DNA from: Rhodobacteraceae bacterium LMO-JJ12
GTDB taxonomy: Bacteria > Pseudomonadota > Alphaproteobacteria > Rhodobacterales > Rhodobacteraceae
Length of the DNA: 64,000 nucleotides
Direction of reading: 5' to 3'
NCBI GenBank assembly: GCA_021555075.1
Contig: JAKGBX010000001.1
Coordinates: 1,426,001 to 1,490,000, forward strand
Shown here: piece by piece, positions 9,962 to 18,674 of the stretch
How the letters are laid out: each line of letters opens with the position of its first letter
Position numbering within the stretch: position 1 is the stretch's first letter
The notes under the pieces: model-generated
Seen by the model: only the letters and a program-made list of their open reading frames with translations
Database searches by the model: none
Told to the model about the DNA's origin: nothing
Made by a program: the position numbers and the translations under genes

Positions 9962-10339
9962 GAGGCCCCTCCGGTTGGCGGCGATTAAAACGATGTCGAG
10001 GCGGGCTTGTCAAAGCCTATGAGGTTGAAAGATGTGCGCCTTTGCAACGCGCGCGGAGTGTGCGGGGTGTGCGGGATGTCGGGCAGCCAAATGGCTCAGG
10101 CTTTTGCCGTTGGAGGGCCGAATTGGGCGGGTATGGACAAAGCCGACAGCCAGACCCCACGACAGGCAGTCGGCCCCGGATCACCCGAGAGCTTCGCGGG
10201 GAATGGCCGGTTCGTCTGACAGGGCAACCGTGCCCGCCTGCGTCGGGGCAAGTTGACAGGTGGCTGATCCCTGCCGATTCTGCGCCGGGGGTGCACGCAG
10301 CCAATTGCGGTGGCGGGCGGGGGCGGCTATTCAACCGCC
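9962..10339. other. Long non-coding gap ahead of the DUF1007/NicO pair
   Basis: These 378 bp lie between the divergent starts of the hypothetical gene (9961) and the DUF1007 gene (10340). No open reading frame here resembles a protein I know. The right half holds several short complementary segments (for example GGGCA-accg-TGCCC near 10223-10236, and GGCAG at 10165 with CTGCC at 10271). A structured 5' leader of the metal-transport genes is therefore possible. No recognisable riboswitch consensus could be confirmed. Confidence 0.4.
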
Positions 10340-10990
10340 ATGAAATTGTTACAGGCCATCCTTTTTGCAAGCTTCACGGCCACGTCGCTGAGTGCGCATC
10401 CGCATGTCTTTATTGATACGGGATTCGAGTTGATCGTGGATGGTGACGGGCGGCTGACCCATGTGCGGGTGATTTGGGAGTATGATGAGCTTTATTCGCT
10501 GTTGATCACCGAAGACCTGGGGTTGGACGGCGATGGCGACGGGGCATTGACGTCAGCCGAGATTGCCCAGCTAAGAGGGTTTGACATGCATTGGGTCGAA
10601 GGTTTCAACGGTGATCTCGTGATCGAAACCGGGGAGCGCCGTGTTGCGCTTTCTGGCCCGCAGAGCTTTACCGCCAGCTTTGCCGATGGGCGCGTCACCT
10701 CGACCCATCTGCGGGCGTTTGAGCAACCGCTAATGCCGGGCGAAGTGGCGACGCTCAGACCTTATGATGCGACCTATTATACGGCCTATGATGTCACCCG
10801 CCCCGTGATGGTCACGGGCGGAGGCAGTTGCAAGATCGACGTGATTGTCCCGGAAATGAATTCCGGCTTGATCGAGCTGCAAGAGCAGCTAGCCGGGCTT
10901 GATGCCGAGACAGACCCCAAGGATGCCGGATTGCCCGAAATCGGCGCACAATTGGCCAACAGCGTTATTGTCACATGCGACGCGCCCTGA
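10340..10990 (+). CDS. DUF1007 family periplasmic protein
   Basis: The 216-residue protein has an N-terminal signal peptide (MKLLQAILFASFTATSLSA). The mature part begins HPHVFID, a histidine motif at the new N-terminus typical of DUF1007 proteins. An EF-hand-like acidic stretch (LDGDGDGALTSAEI) lies near residues 65-80. DUF1007 proteins are found next to NicO-type nickel/cobalt transporters and are thought to help deliver metal in the periplasm. The gene overlaps the NicO gene by 16 bp, so the pair works together. No strong ribosome-binding site precedes the ATG at 10340, but the signal peptide supports that start. Confidence 0.85.
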   Translation: MKLLQAILFASFTATSLSAHPHVFIDTGFELIVDGDGRLTHVRVIWEYDELYSLLITEDLGLDGDGDGALTSAEIAQLRGFDMHWVEGFNGDLVIETGERRVALSGPQSFTASFADGRVTSTHLRAFEQPLMPGEVATLRPYDATYYTAYDVTRPVMVTGGGSCKIDVIVPEMNSGLIELQEQLAGLDAETDPKDAGLPEIGAQLANSVIVTCDAP

Positions 10991-11907
10991 CACTGGCGGC
11001 GATTGCCGTCTTGATTGGTCTTTTGGCGATGTGGTGGACCGGCGGGTTTGATCGCATTGCCTATTGGGCGGCGGGCCAGCAACGCGCCTTTCAAAACACC
11101 ATCGCCAGCGGATTGCGTGCGGCCCGTGCGGGGCAAGCGGGCGCGGTGGTGGCCTTGCTGTCGGCGTGTTTTGCTTATGGCGTGGTGCATGCCGCCGGGC
11201 CGGGGCATGGCAAGGTGCTGATCGGCGGCTATGGTATGGCAAAGGGCGTGTCGATGTTGCGGTTGGGGCTGATCGCCTTGGCTTCGTCGCTGGGGCAGGC
11301 GGTGACGGCCGTGGTGCTGGTTTATACGGGTGTGTTGGTGCTTGGACTTGGGCGCGAAACCATGGTGGGGGCGACCGAAGCGGTGATGGCGCCGGTAAGC
11401 TATGGGGCGATTGGGCTGATCGGGCTGTGGTTGGTGTGGCGGGGGGTGCGGCATATGCGGCCTGCGCCAGTGCAGGATCATGGGGATCATCACGACCACA
11501 ACCACGATCACGACCATAGCCACGACCACGGTGCGGCGATCTGTTCAAGCTGTGGCCATGCACACGGGCCGACGATTGCCGAGGTCGAAAACGCCAAGAC
11601 CCTGCGCGAGACGTTGGCGTTGATTGCGAGCATCGCGGTGCGCCCCTGTACCGGGGCCTTGTTCGTCTTGATCATCACCTGGCAGATGGGCATTGCCGCG
11701 CTGGGGATCGCGGGGGCCATTGCCATGGCGCTGGGCACAGCGGTGATCACGATTTCCGTCGGGATGGGCGCGGGCGCGTTGCGCGGTGGCATGTTGGCCG
11801 GGTTTGCCAACTCGCCACGCGCGGCGATGATGGGGGCGGTGATCGAGGTTGCCGCCGGTGGCCTGGTGGCACTGCTTGCCTTCGGGTTGCTTATGCGGGC
11901 GCTTTGA
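10975..11907 (+). CDS. NicO family nickel/cobalt transporter
   Basis: This 310-residue inner-membrane metal transporter or exporter (NicO/RcnA-like) has about six helices and the signature HAAGPGHGK at residues 72-80. A very histidine/aspartate-rich cytoplasmic or periplasmic loop runs from about residue 165 to 190 (HHDHNHDHDHSHDHG) and is followed by CSSCGHAHG, both likely metal-binding. It is translationally coupled to the DUF1007 gene. Whether it imports or exports, and whether nickel, cobalt or another metal, is not readable; no urease, hydrogenase or cobalamin gene is nearby. Confidence 0.9.
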   Translation: MRRALTLAAIAVLIGLLAMWWTGGFDRIAYWAAGQQRAFQNTIASGLRAARAGQAGAVVALLSACFAYGVVHAAGPGHGKVLIGGYGMAKGVSMLRLGLIALASSLGQAVTAVVLVYTGVLVLGLGRETMVGATEAVMAPVSYGAIGLIGLWLVWRGVRHMRPAPVQDHGDHHDHNHDHDHSHDHGAAICSSCGHAHGPTIAEVENAKTLRETLALIASIAVRPCTGALFVLIITWQMGIAALGIAGAIAMALGTAVITISVGMGAGALRGGMLAGFANSPRAAMMGAVIEVAAGGLVALLAFGLLMRAL

Positions 11908-11914
11908 CGCCGGA

Positions 11915-12511
11915 TTACTGCTCGAGCAGGGCGCGGATGATTGCACGGCCACTTTCGCTGTCCCATTCGGCATCGCCGGTCATGCGGGCGATTTCAAACC
12001 CCTGCCGGTCGAGCAGAACCGTGACCGGAAGGCCCAGCACGCCCATCTCGCGCGACAGCGCCTGTTTCGCGTCTGTGGCTAGTGGCAGGTTTTCGACGCC
12101 GATTTCGTCAAAGAATTTCTTCATTGCCTGCGGCGGGTTGCGCCCGGTGGCGATGGTAAGCACTTCGAAATTGTCTCCGGCAAAGTCTTTCTGAAGCGCC
12201 TCTAGCCCTGGCATTTCCTTGCGGCAGGGCGCGCACCATGTGGCCCAGAAGTTCAGCAGGACATAACGCCCGGCGTGATCGGCCAGCGTAGCACTGGCGC
12301 CGTCAGCGGTGGTATAGCTTTCCTTGCCTGCCGGTTTCGGCGCGGGGTGGAAGGCGAGCTTTTTCAGCGTCCCCTCGCGCAAGGCTTCCAGTTCGGAGGC
12401 GTTTTCGAGGGTTGCCGGGATCGGCTGGGCCGGGTCGCGCAGGGCGACATATCCAACGGATGCAATTGCGATTGCGGCAATCGCGGTATAGATCAACGCG
12501 GAACGCGACAT
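11915..12511 (-). CDS. TlpA-like membrane-anchored thioredoxin
   Basis: This 198-residue protein has an N-terminal membrane anchor (about residues 5-24) and a periplasmic thioredoxin fold with the redox motif WCAPC at residues 92-96. The cis-proline segment is LGLPVT. Proteins of this TlpA/ResA type reduce disulfides in apocytochromes or copper chaperones; the cta oxidase genes 10 kb away make such a role conceivable but not shown. It is convergent with the NicO gene. Its start is only 34 bp from the divergent argH start. Confidence 0.9.
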   Translation of the reverse strand: MSRSALIYTAIAAIAIASVGYVALRDPAQPIPATLENASELEALREGTLKKLAFHPAPKPAGKESYTTADGASATLADHAGRYVLLNFWATWCAPCRKEMPGLEALQKDFAGDNFEVLTIATGRNPPQAMKKFFDEIGVENLPLATDAKQALSREMGVLGLPVTVLLDRQGFEIARMTGDAEWDSESGRAIIRALLEQ

Positions 12512-12545
12512 GACATTTCCTTATTCCCGGGGCCCGATAGAGACC

Positions 12546-13937
12546 ATGACCGACAAAACCAGCAACGCAATGTGGGGCGGCCGTTTTGCCGCCGGACCGG
12601 ACGCGATCATGGAGGCAATCAACGCCTCGATCGGATACGATCAGCGGATGGCAGCGCAGGACATTGCCGGCTCACGTGCCCATGCCGCCATGTTGGCCGC
12701 CACAGGCATCGTGAGTGATAGCGATGCCGAAGCGATGAGGGAAGGCCTGCTCACGGTGTTGTCAGAGATCGAGGGCGGAAGGTTCGAATTTTCCGCTGCT
12801 TTGGAAGACATTCACATGAATGTCGAGGCGCGGCTGAAAGAAGTGATCGGCGAGGCGGCGGGACGGCTTCACACGGGGCGGTCGCGCAACGATCAGGTGG
12901 CGACCGATTTTAAGCTCTGGGTGCGTGATCAGATTGACGCGGCGATTGCCGGGATTGACGCGTTGATCGGCGCGTTTCTGGATCAGGCCGAAGCGGGGGC
13001 CGATTGGGTGATGCCGGGCTTTACCCATTTGCAGGTCGCACAGCCGGTGACATGGGGGCATCACATGATGGCCTATGTCGAGATGTTGGGACGGGACTGT
13101 TCGCGGTTTGCGGATGCGCGCGCACGGATGAACGAAAGCCCGTTGGGTGCGGCGGCGCTGGCGGGGACATCTTTTCCGATTGATCGCGAGATGACGGCAG
13201 AGGCACTGGGGTTTGATCGGCCGGCGGCGAATTCGCTGGATGCGGTTTCGGATCGTGATTTCGCGTTGGAATTCTTAAGCTGTGCCAGCATTTGCGCCGT
13301 GCATCTGAGCCGGTTTGCAGAAGAATTGGTAATTTGGTCTTCGGCCCAGTTCCGCTTTGTTACCCTGTCGGACCGGTTTTCGACCGGCTCGTCCATCATG
13401 CCGCAGAAGAAGAACCCGGATGCGGCGGAATTGATTCGTGCCAAGATCGGGCGGATTTTCGGGGCCAATGTCGCCCTGATGATGGTGATGAAGGGTCTGC
13501 CGCTGGCTTATTCCAAGGACATGCAGGAAGACAAGGAACAGGTGTTTGACGCCGCTGACAACTTGATGCTGGCGCTGGCGGCGATGACCGGAATGGTCAA
13601 GGATATGTCGGCCAATCGCGCAAGCCTTGAAGCGGCGGCGGGTGCTGGGTTTTCGACCGCAACCGATTTGGCAGATTGGCTGGTGCGCGCGCTGGGCCTG
13701 CCGTTTCGCGACGCGCATCACATCACCGGCAGCCTTGTGGCATTGGCCGAAAGCCGGGGCTGTGATTTGCCCGATCTGAGCCTTGAGGATATGAAGGGTG
13801 TGCATGGCGCGATTACCGAGGATGTGTTTTCGGTGCTTGGCGTGCAAAACTCGGTGGCCTCACGCACGTCTTATGGTGGCACGGCGCCAAGCGAAGTGCG
13901 TGCGCAGATTGCCAGATGGCGGAAGGAGAGGGGATGA
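12546..13937 (+). CDS. argH: Argininosuccinate lyase
   Basis: The enzyme splits argininosuccinate into arginine and fumarate in the last step of arginine synthesis. The 463-residue protein has the superfamily signature [12 protein letters not shown] near residue 281, and the N-terminal [14 protein letters not shown] typical of ArgH. The ATG at 12546 ([14 protein letters not shown]) matches family length; an upstream in-frame ATG at 12510 would overlap the divergent tlpA-like gene. Its last codons overlap the start of the small lipoprotein gene by four bases. Confidence 0.97.
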   Translation: MTDKTSNAMWGGRFAAGPDAIMEAINASIGYDQRMAAQDIAGSRAHAAMLAATGIVSDSDAEAMREGLLTVLSEIEGGRFEFSAALEDIHMNVEARLKEVIGEAAGRLHTGRSRNDQVATDFKLWVRDQIDAAIAGIDALIGAFLDQAEAGADWVMPGFTHLQVAQPVTWGHHMMAYVEMLGRDCSRFADARARMNESPLGAAALAGTSFPIDREMTAEALGFDRPAANSLDAVSDRDFALEFLSCASICAVHLSRFAEELVIWSSAQFRFVTLSDRFSTGSSIMPQKKNPDAAELIRAKIGRIFGANVALMMVMKGLPLAYSKDMQEDKEQVFDAADNLMLALAAMTGMVKDMSANRASLEAAAGAGFSTATDLADWLVRALGLPFRDAHHITGSLVALAESRGCDLPDLSLEDMKGVHGAITEDVFSVLGVQNSVASRTSYGGTAPSEVRAQIARWRKERG

Positions 13938-14110
13938 TACGGGTTTTGTTCGGGTTTTTGCTGTTGGCCGGGGTGGCGGGCTGTGGCGCCGATGGTGAAC
14001 CGGTGCAGCCTTCGGTGAATACCTCGGTGAGCGTGGGCACGAATGGTGTTTCGGCAGCGACCGGCGTGGGCTTGCGCAAGGGGCCGTTGAGTATCGGGTT
14101 GGCGCTCTGA
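13934..14110 (+). CDS. Small lipoprotein between argH and lysA
   Basis: This 58-residue protein has an N-terminal signal peptide and lipobox (LLLAGVAGC, Cys at residue 17), so it is predicted to be lipidated and exported. The mature part is short and Gly/Ser/Val-rich without recognisable domains. It overlaps argH by four bases (ATGA). Small lipoproteins at this place are common between argH and lysA in Rhodobacterales and are given only generic names. Its function is unknown. Confidence 0.75.
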   Translation: MIRVLFGFLLLAGVAGCGADGEPVQPSVNTSVSVGTNGVSAATGVGLRKGPLSIGLAL

Positions 14111-14144
14111 TCTGAGCCGATGGCGCCGGGGTGGAGGGCAGGAT

Positions 14145-14176
14145 GCCTTCGGCGAGGATATTTTAAGCAAGATGAA
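14145..14176 (+). repeat. Single copy of the dispersed GATATTTT..GCAAGATGAA repeat
   Basis: This 32-base stretch matches 8448-8479 at 28 of 32 positions, counted by eye. It lies in the gap between the small lipoprotein gene and lysA. Unlike the copy at 8.45 kb it has no inverted partner nearby. All copies in the window lie just downstream of coding regions. Confidence 0.65.
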
Positions 14177-14354
14177 GGGCCGGGCGCTTTTCAATATTGG
14201 CGCTATTCGCTAAAGCGTCCGCCGAAATCCTGAAACACAGCTTTTGGCGGGATGCAGCGGAAGATATGAACGTTGCATGCGCCACGCCGCGATCTGATTC
14301 TCGGGTCAAAGCCGTGGCGCTTGATGGGGCTGCGATAGCCAGCAGAGAGGCGCG

Positions 14355-15620
14355 ATGGACCATTTTCTTTACCGCGACGGCGCGCTTTTCGCCGAAGATG
14401 TGGCGGTGGCCGAAATTGCTGCGGCTGTCGGCACGCCGTTTTATTGCTATTCCTCTGCGACGCTGGAGCGGCATTATCGTTTGTTTGACGAGGCGCTTGA
14501 GGGCGTCGAGCATCTGGTTTGCTATGCCATCAAGGCGGCATCGAACCTGGCCATTCTGAAGCTTCTGGGTGATTTGGGCGCCGGGATGGATGTGGTCTCG
14601 GCCGGGGAATATGCGCGCGCGCGCGCCGCCGGTGTGCCGGGCGAGCGGATTGTTTTTTCCGGTGTGGGCAAGACCGAGGCCGAGATGCGCATGGCGCTTG
14701 AGGGTGGGATTCGCCAGTTCAACGTCGAATCCGAGCCGGAATTGGAGCGGTTGAATGCGGTCGCGCTGAGCCTTGGCGTAAAAGCGCCGATCACGCTGCG
14801 GGTGAACCCGGATGTCGATGCCAAGACCCATGCCAAGATCGCGACGGGCAAGAGCGAGAACAAGTTCGGCATTCCGATTGCCAAGGCGCGCGCGGTTTAT
14901 GCCGAGGCGGCGGCGATGGAGGGTTTGGAGGTTATCGGGGTTGATGTGCATATTGGCTCGCAACTGACCGATCTGGAACCGTTTCGCCAGGCCTATGAGA
15001 AGGTCGCGGCGCTGACCGAGGTCTTGCGCGCGGATGGGCATGATATTCGCCGTCTCGATCTGGGGGGCGGGCTTGGCATTCCTTATACGCGTTCAAACGA
15101 GGCCCCCCCCTTGCCGCTGGAATATGGCGCGATGATCAAGGAAACACTGGGCCATCTGGGCTGTGAGATCGAGATTGAGCCGGGGCGGCTGGTGGCCGGA
15201 AACGCGGGTATCCTGGTCTCGGAAGTGGTTTATGTGAAAGAGGGTGAGGGGCGCGATTTCTTGATTCTGGACGCGGCGATGAACGATCTTTTGCGCCCGG
15301 CGATGTATGATGCGCATCACGATATCATTCCCGTGATTGAGGCCGAAGCAGGTGCTGAACCGGCGCGCTATGACGTTGTGGGGCCGGTGTGTGAGAGTGG
15401 CGATACCTTTGCGCGTGGGCGCGACATGACCGCGCTCGTGGCAGGGGATCTGGTAGCGTTTCGCAGTGCGGGGGCTTACGGCGCGGTGATGGCCAGCGAA
15501 TATAATTCCCGCCCCCTGATCCCAGAGGTTCTGGTGCGGGGTGATCAATTCGCTGTCATACGGCCACGTCCGAGCTTGGAAGAAATGCTTGGACGCGATA
15601 GCATTCCCGAGTGGCTCTGA
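14355..15620 (+). CDS. lysA: Diaminopimelate decarboxylase
   Basis: This PLP enzyme decarboxylates meso-diaminopimelate to L-lysine. The 421-residue protein has the PLP-binding lysine at residue 60 (CYAIKA), the HIGSQ motif, the glycine-rich phosphate-binding loop GGGLGIPY, and the substrate cysteine in CESGDTF. It follows argH and the lipoprotein on the same strand after 244 bp that contain the dispersed repeat, so it may have its own promoter. Identification is firm. Confidence 0.97.
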   Translation: MDHFLYRDGALFAEDVAVAEIAAAVGTPFYCYSSATLERHYRLFDEALEGVEHLVCYAIKAASNLAILKLLGDLGAGMDVVSAGEYARARAAGVPGERIVFSGVGKTEAEMRMALEGGIRQFNVESEPELERLNAVALSLGVKAPITLRVNPDVDAKTHAKIATGKSENKFGIPIAKARAVYAEAAAMEGLEVIGVDVHIGSQLTDLEPFRQAYEKVAALTEVLRADGHDIRRLDLGGGLGIPYTRSNEAPPLPLEYGAMIKETLGHLGCEIEIEPGRLVAGNAGILVSEVVYVKEGEGRDFLILDAAMNDLLRPAMYDAHHDIIPVIEAEAGAEPARYDVVGPVCESGDTFARGRDMTALVAGDLVAFRSAGAYGAVMASEYNSRPLIPEVLVRGDQFAVIRPRPSLEEMLGRDSIPEWL

Positions 15621-15685
15621 CGCGGTGCGCGCGTCGGGGTTTATCCTGAGGTAGTCACACGCCAGATCAACTCGGAGGCACGCCG

Positions 15686-18340
15686 ATCGACGCCAAAGCC
15701 CGCAAATCTGCCCTCAAACGCCTGCGCTGGCCACTTGGACTGACGCGGGCCGGACTGTTGGCCGAACGGATCACGCGCGGTTTTTGGCCGCTGTGGTCGG
15801 TGGGCTTTGTGGTGATTGCGGCGCTGATGCTGGGGCTGCATGAGGTGTTGCCGCTTGGGGCCGTGTGGGCGCTGGGCGCGCTGGCGCTGGGAGCGGTTGT
15901 GTGGTTCGGGGTGCGCGGCCTGCGGTTGTTTCGCTGGCCACGCCAGAGCGAGGCGCTGGCGCGGCTGGATGCGACCATGCCGGGGCGCCCGATAGGGGCC
16001 ATGCTCGACAATCAGGTGATTGGGTTTGATGACCCCGCTTCGCGCGCCGTTTGGGCCGCGCATCAGGCGCAGATGCGCGAACGCGCCGCGGCGGCGAAGC
16101 CGGTGGCGCCCGATCTGCGCATCGCGTCGCGTGACCCTTTCGGGCTGCGATTCATGGCGGTGCTGGCGTTACTGGTGGCGCTGTTGTTCGGTTCGCTCTG
16201 GCGGGTTGCCTCGGTGAGCGAGTTGGGCGTTGGCCTCGGGCCTGCGCAGGCGGCGTCGGGGCCGAGCTGGGAAGGGTGGATCGAACCGCCGGGCTATACC
16301 GGGCTGCCGGTTCTTTACCTCAATGATCTTGCCGAAGGGGCATTGAGCGCGCCTTGGGGGAGTCGCATCACGCTCAGGCTATATGGCAAGCCGGGGGCGA
16401 TTTCAGTGAGCGAAACGGTTTCGAACCGGCCCGACGTTGCCGATAGGTCGGCTGACGGGGCCGGGGTCATGGCGCAGGATTTCACGCTGGAGCGCTCCGG
16501 CACGCTCAGCATTGACGGCGAGGGCGGGCGCAGCTGGGAGGTTGCGGTACTCGCCGATTTGCCGCCCGAGATTGACATTACCGGCGAGGCCGAGGCCAGC
16601 GCGGTGGGGGCCTTTACCATGCCGTTTGTCGCCAGCGACGATTACGAGGTGGTCTCGGGGCGGGCGTTGATTACGCTTGATCTGGAGGCGATTGATCGCC
16701 GCTATGGCTTGGCGCGCGCGCCTGAACAACGCCCGGCGATTGAAGTGAACCTGCCTATGCCAGTGGTGCGCGGGCGTGATGATTTCGAGGAGGTTCTGGT
16801 CGAGGATTTCAGTCAGCATCCATGGGCCAACCTACCGGTGAGCATCACCCTTTTGGCGCGCGATGCGGCGGGTAATGAAGGCGAGAGCCCGGCGCACTCT
16901 CTCAAACTGGCGGCGCGCAAGTTTTTTGATCCGCTGGCCGCGGCGGTGATTGAACAGCGCCGTGATCTTTTGTGGAACCGAGAGAACGCTGCACGGGTCG
17001 CCCAGGTGTTGCGGGCGGTGTCGAACCGCCCCGGCGATGTGTTTCGCAAAGAGACCAGCTATCTTCGGTTGCGCCACACTCTGCGACGGCTGGAGACGGG
17101 TATAACCATCGGGTTGGACGATGCGCGGCGCGATGAGATTGCCCAGTCGCTCTGGGAATTGGCGCTGCAACTGGAAGACGGCACGTTGGCGGATGCGTTG
17201 GAGCGGATGCGGCAGGCGCAGGAGCGTTTGAGCGAGGCGATGAAGAATGGCGCCTCGGACGCCGAGATTGCCCGACTTATGGAAGAATTGCGCGAGGCGA
17301 CGCGCGATTATATGGCGCAGCTTGAGCGCCAGTTTGCCGAGGAAAATCAAGGTGATGGCACCGATCAGCCGGATCAGGGCAAGCGCGACGAGAACATGAC
17401 GGTGATGAACCAGGATGATATCCAGCGCATGATGGATCGCATTCAGGAGTTGATGGAACAGGGCCGCATGGCTGAGGCGCAACAGGCCTTGGACGAGTTC
17501 CAGCAGATGATGGAAAACATGCGCATGGCCGAAGGCCAGGGCGGCAAGGGGCAATCGCCCGGCCAGCAGGCGCTGGAAGGGTTGGGCGACACCCTGCGGG
17601 GGCAGCAGGGGCTGTCGGACCGGGCGTTCCGCGATCTTCAGGAACAGTTCAATCCGAACGCCAATGCGGGAGAAAACCAAGGCAACGAAGGCCGCTCGGG
17701 CGGCCAGGGCCGGGGCCAGAGCCATGAAGGGCAGGGCGATGGACGCGGTCAGGCGCAGGGTGAAGGGGAAGGCCAATCGCCCGGTCAGTCCGAAGGTGAG
17801 GGCCAGCAGCAAGGGGCCGGCGAGGGCGGGGTGCAGCCGTTGGAGCAATCGCTGGCCGAGCGGCAGCGTGCCTTGCGCCGCCAACTCAGCGAGCAGCAAC
17901 GCGGATTGCCGGGGGCGGGCACGCCAGAGGGCGATGCGGCGCGCGAGGCGCTGGATCGCGCCGGACGTGCCATGGACGGCGCCGAGGACGCGCTGCGCCA
18001 AGACGATCTGGCCGAGGCGATCGACAAGCAGGCCGAGGCGATGGAGGCGCTGCGCGACAGTATTCGCAGCCTTGGTGAAGCGTTGGCGCAGGGCGAACAA
18101 GGTACCCCCGGTCAACAGGGCCAGTCGCAAGAGAATTTCGCCGGTGGTGGCGGGCGCCAGTCGGATCCTCTGGGACGTAATCTGAACGGCAGGCCGGGGG
18201 TGGATGACGATATGTTGCAGGGCGAGGATGTCTATCGCCGCGCGCGCGATCTTTTGGATGAGATTCGTCGACGCACGGGCGATCAGAGCCGCCCCGAGCC
18301 TGAGCGCAACTATCTCGAACGGCTGCTTGATCGGTTCTGA
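15686..18340 (+). CDS. TIGR02302 family (DUF4175) large membrane protein, apparent ATC start
   Basis: This is a large protein of unknown function. Two or three N-terminal helices are followed by a beta-rich periplasmic-type region, then a long alpha-helical, Gln/Gly/Glu-rich low-complexity half (about residues 500-860) with many MxxA/Q repeats. Family members begin with a basic stretch equivalent to the KRLRWPLGLTRAGLLAER seen here. That stretch lies upstream of the first conventional start (TTG at 15758), so the real start must be earlier. No ATG, GTG or TTG occurs in frame between the stop at 15647 and 15758. The ATC at 15686 stands seven bases after a GGAGG ribosome-binding site and is my choice, giving 884 residues. 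Confidence 0.8.
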   Translation: MDAKARKSALKRLRWPLGLTRAGLLAERITRGFWPLWSVGFVVIAALMLGLHEVLPLGAVWALGALALGAVVWFGVRGLRLFRWPRQSEALARLDATMPGRPIGAMLDNQVIGFDDPASRAVWAAHQAQMRERAAAAKPVAPDLRIASRDPFGLRFMAVLALLVALLFGSLWRVASVSELGVGLGPAQAASGPSWEGWIEPPGYTGLPVLYLNDLAEGALSAPWGSRITLRLYGKPGAISVSETVSNRPDVADRSADGAGVMAQDFTLERSGTLSIDGEGGRSWEVAVLADLPPEIDITGEAEASAVGAFTMPFVASDDYEVVSGRALITLDLEAIDRRYGLARAPEQRPAIEVNLPMPVVRGRDDFEEVLVEDFSQHPWANLPVSITLLARDAAGNEGESPAHSLKLAARKFFDPLAAAVIEQRRDLLWNRENAARVAQVLRAVSNRPGDVFRKETSYLRLRHTLRRLETGITIGLDDARRDEIAQSLWELALQLEDGTLADALERMRQAQERLSEAMKNGASDAEIARLMEELREATRDYMAQLERQFAEENQGDGTDQPDQGKRDENMTVMNQDDIQRMMDRIQELMEQGRMAEAQQALDEFQQMMENMRMAEGQGGKGQSPGQQALEGLGDTLRGQQGLSDRAFRDLQEQFNPNANAGENQGNEGRSGGQGRGQSHEGQGDGRGQAQGEGEGQSPGQSEGEGQQQGAGEGGVQPLEQSLAERQRALRRQLSEQQRGLPGAGTPEGDAAREALDRAGRAMDGAEDALRQDDLAEAIDKQAEAMEALRDSIRSLGEALAQGEQGTPGQQGQSQENFAGGGGRQSDPLGRNLNGRPGVDDDMLQGEDVYRRARDLLDEIRRRTGDQSRPEPERNYLERLLDRF

Positions 18341-18674
18341 GGCAAGCGCGCCGGGTGTGGGCGGTTTCACCTCTGGATCAAGCGTTTGCGCGATTGGTGC
18401 GACGCGCGTTTCAGGGGGGCGTGCGCGGTGCTGTCGGGCCTTGGTAGCAAGGGTGCGGGCGCGATGGTGAAGTGGTTTTGATGACGGGATTTTCGGGGCT
18501 GGAGAGGAAATCTTTGCAGGCTCTGCCGCCGGGTCGCAGGTGATGAAGGGGCGGTTTTTTGAAGACCCAAAGCACCAGATTGTGCCGGAATCTGGATGAT
18601 ATGCCCCAAAAATTCCATATTTCTGTGGAACAACAATCCCTATCTGCGCGCCCCAATTAATTGAGTTAACTGAT
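18341..18674 (+). promoter_or_regulatory. Leader region of the PKS/NRPS operon with two dyads
   Basis: These 334 bp precede the polyketide synthase gene and contain no convincing gene. Two inverted repeats stand out. At 18575-18595, CCAGATT and AATCTGG are separated by 7 bases. At 18613-18630, TTCCA and TGGAA are separated by 8 bases. The first has the size and symmetry of a site for a dimeric regulator such as LuxR or TetR families. The last 20 bases are AT-rich (CAATTAATTG) and there is no good ribosome-binding site before the ATG. Confidence 0.45.

Noticed and set aside
10160-10280. Possible cobalamin riboswitch upstream of the DUF1007/NicO genes (a GATCCCTGCC segment recalls the B12 box).
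   Set aside because: By eye only about 9 of 15 B12-box positions agree and the 5' core elements are not in order. A covariance search would be needed.
18657-18669. CtrA-like TTAA-N5-TTAA just before the PKS start.
   Set aside because: The CtrA consensus needs seven bases between the half sites; here there are five.
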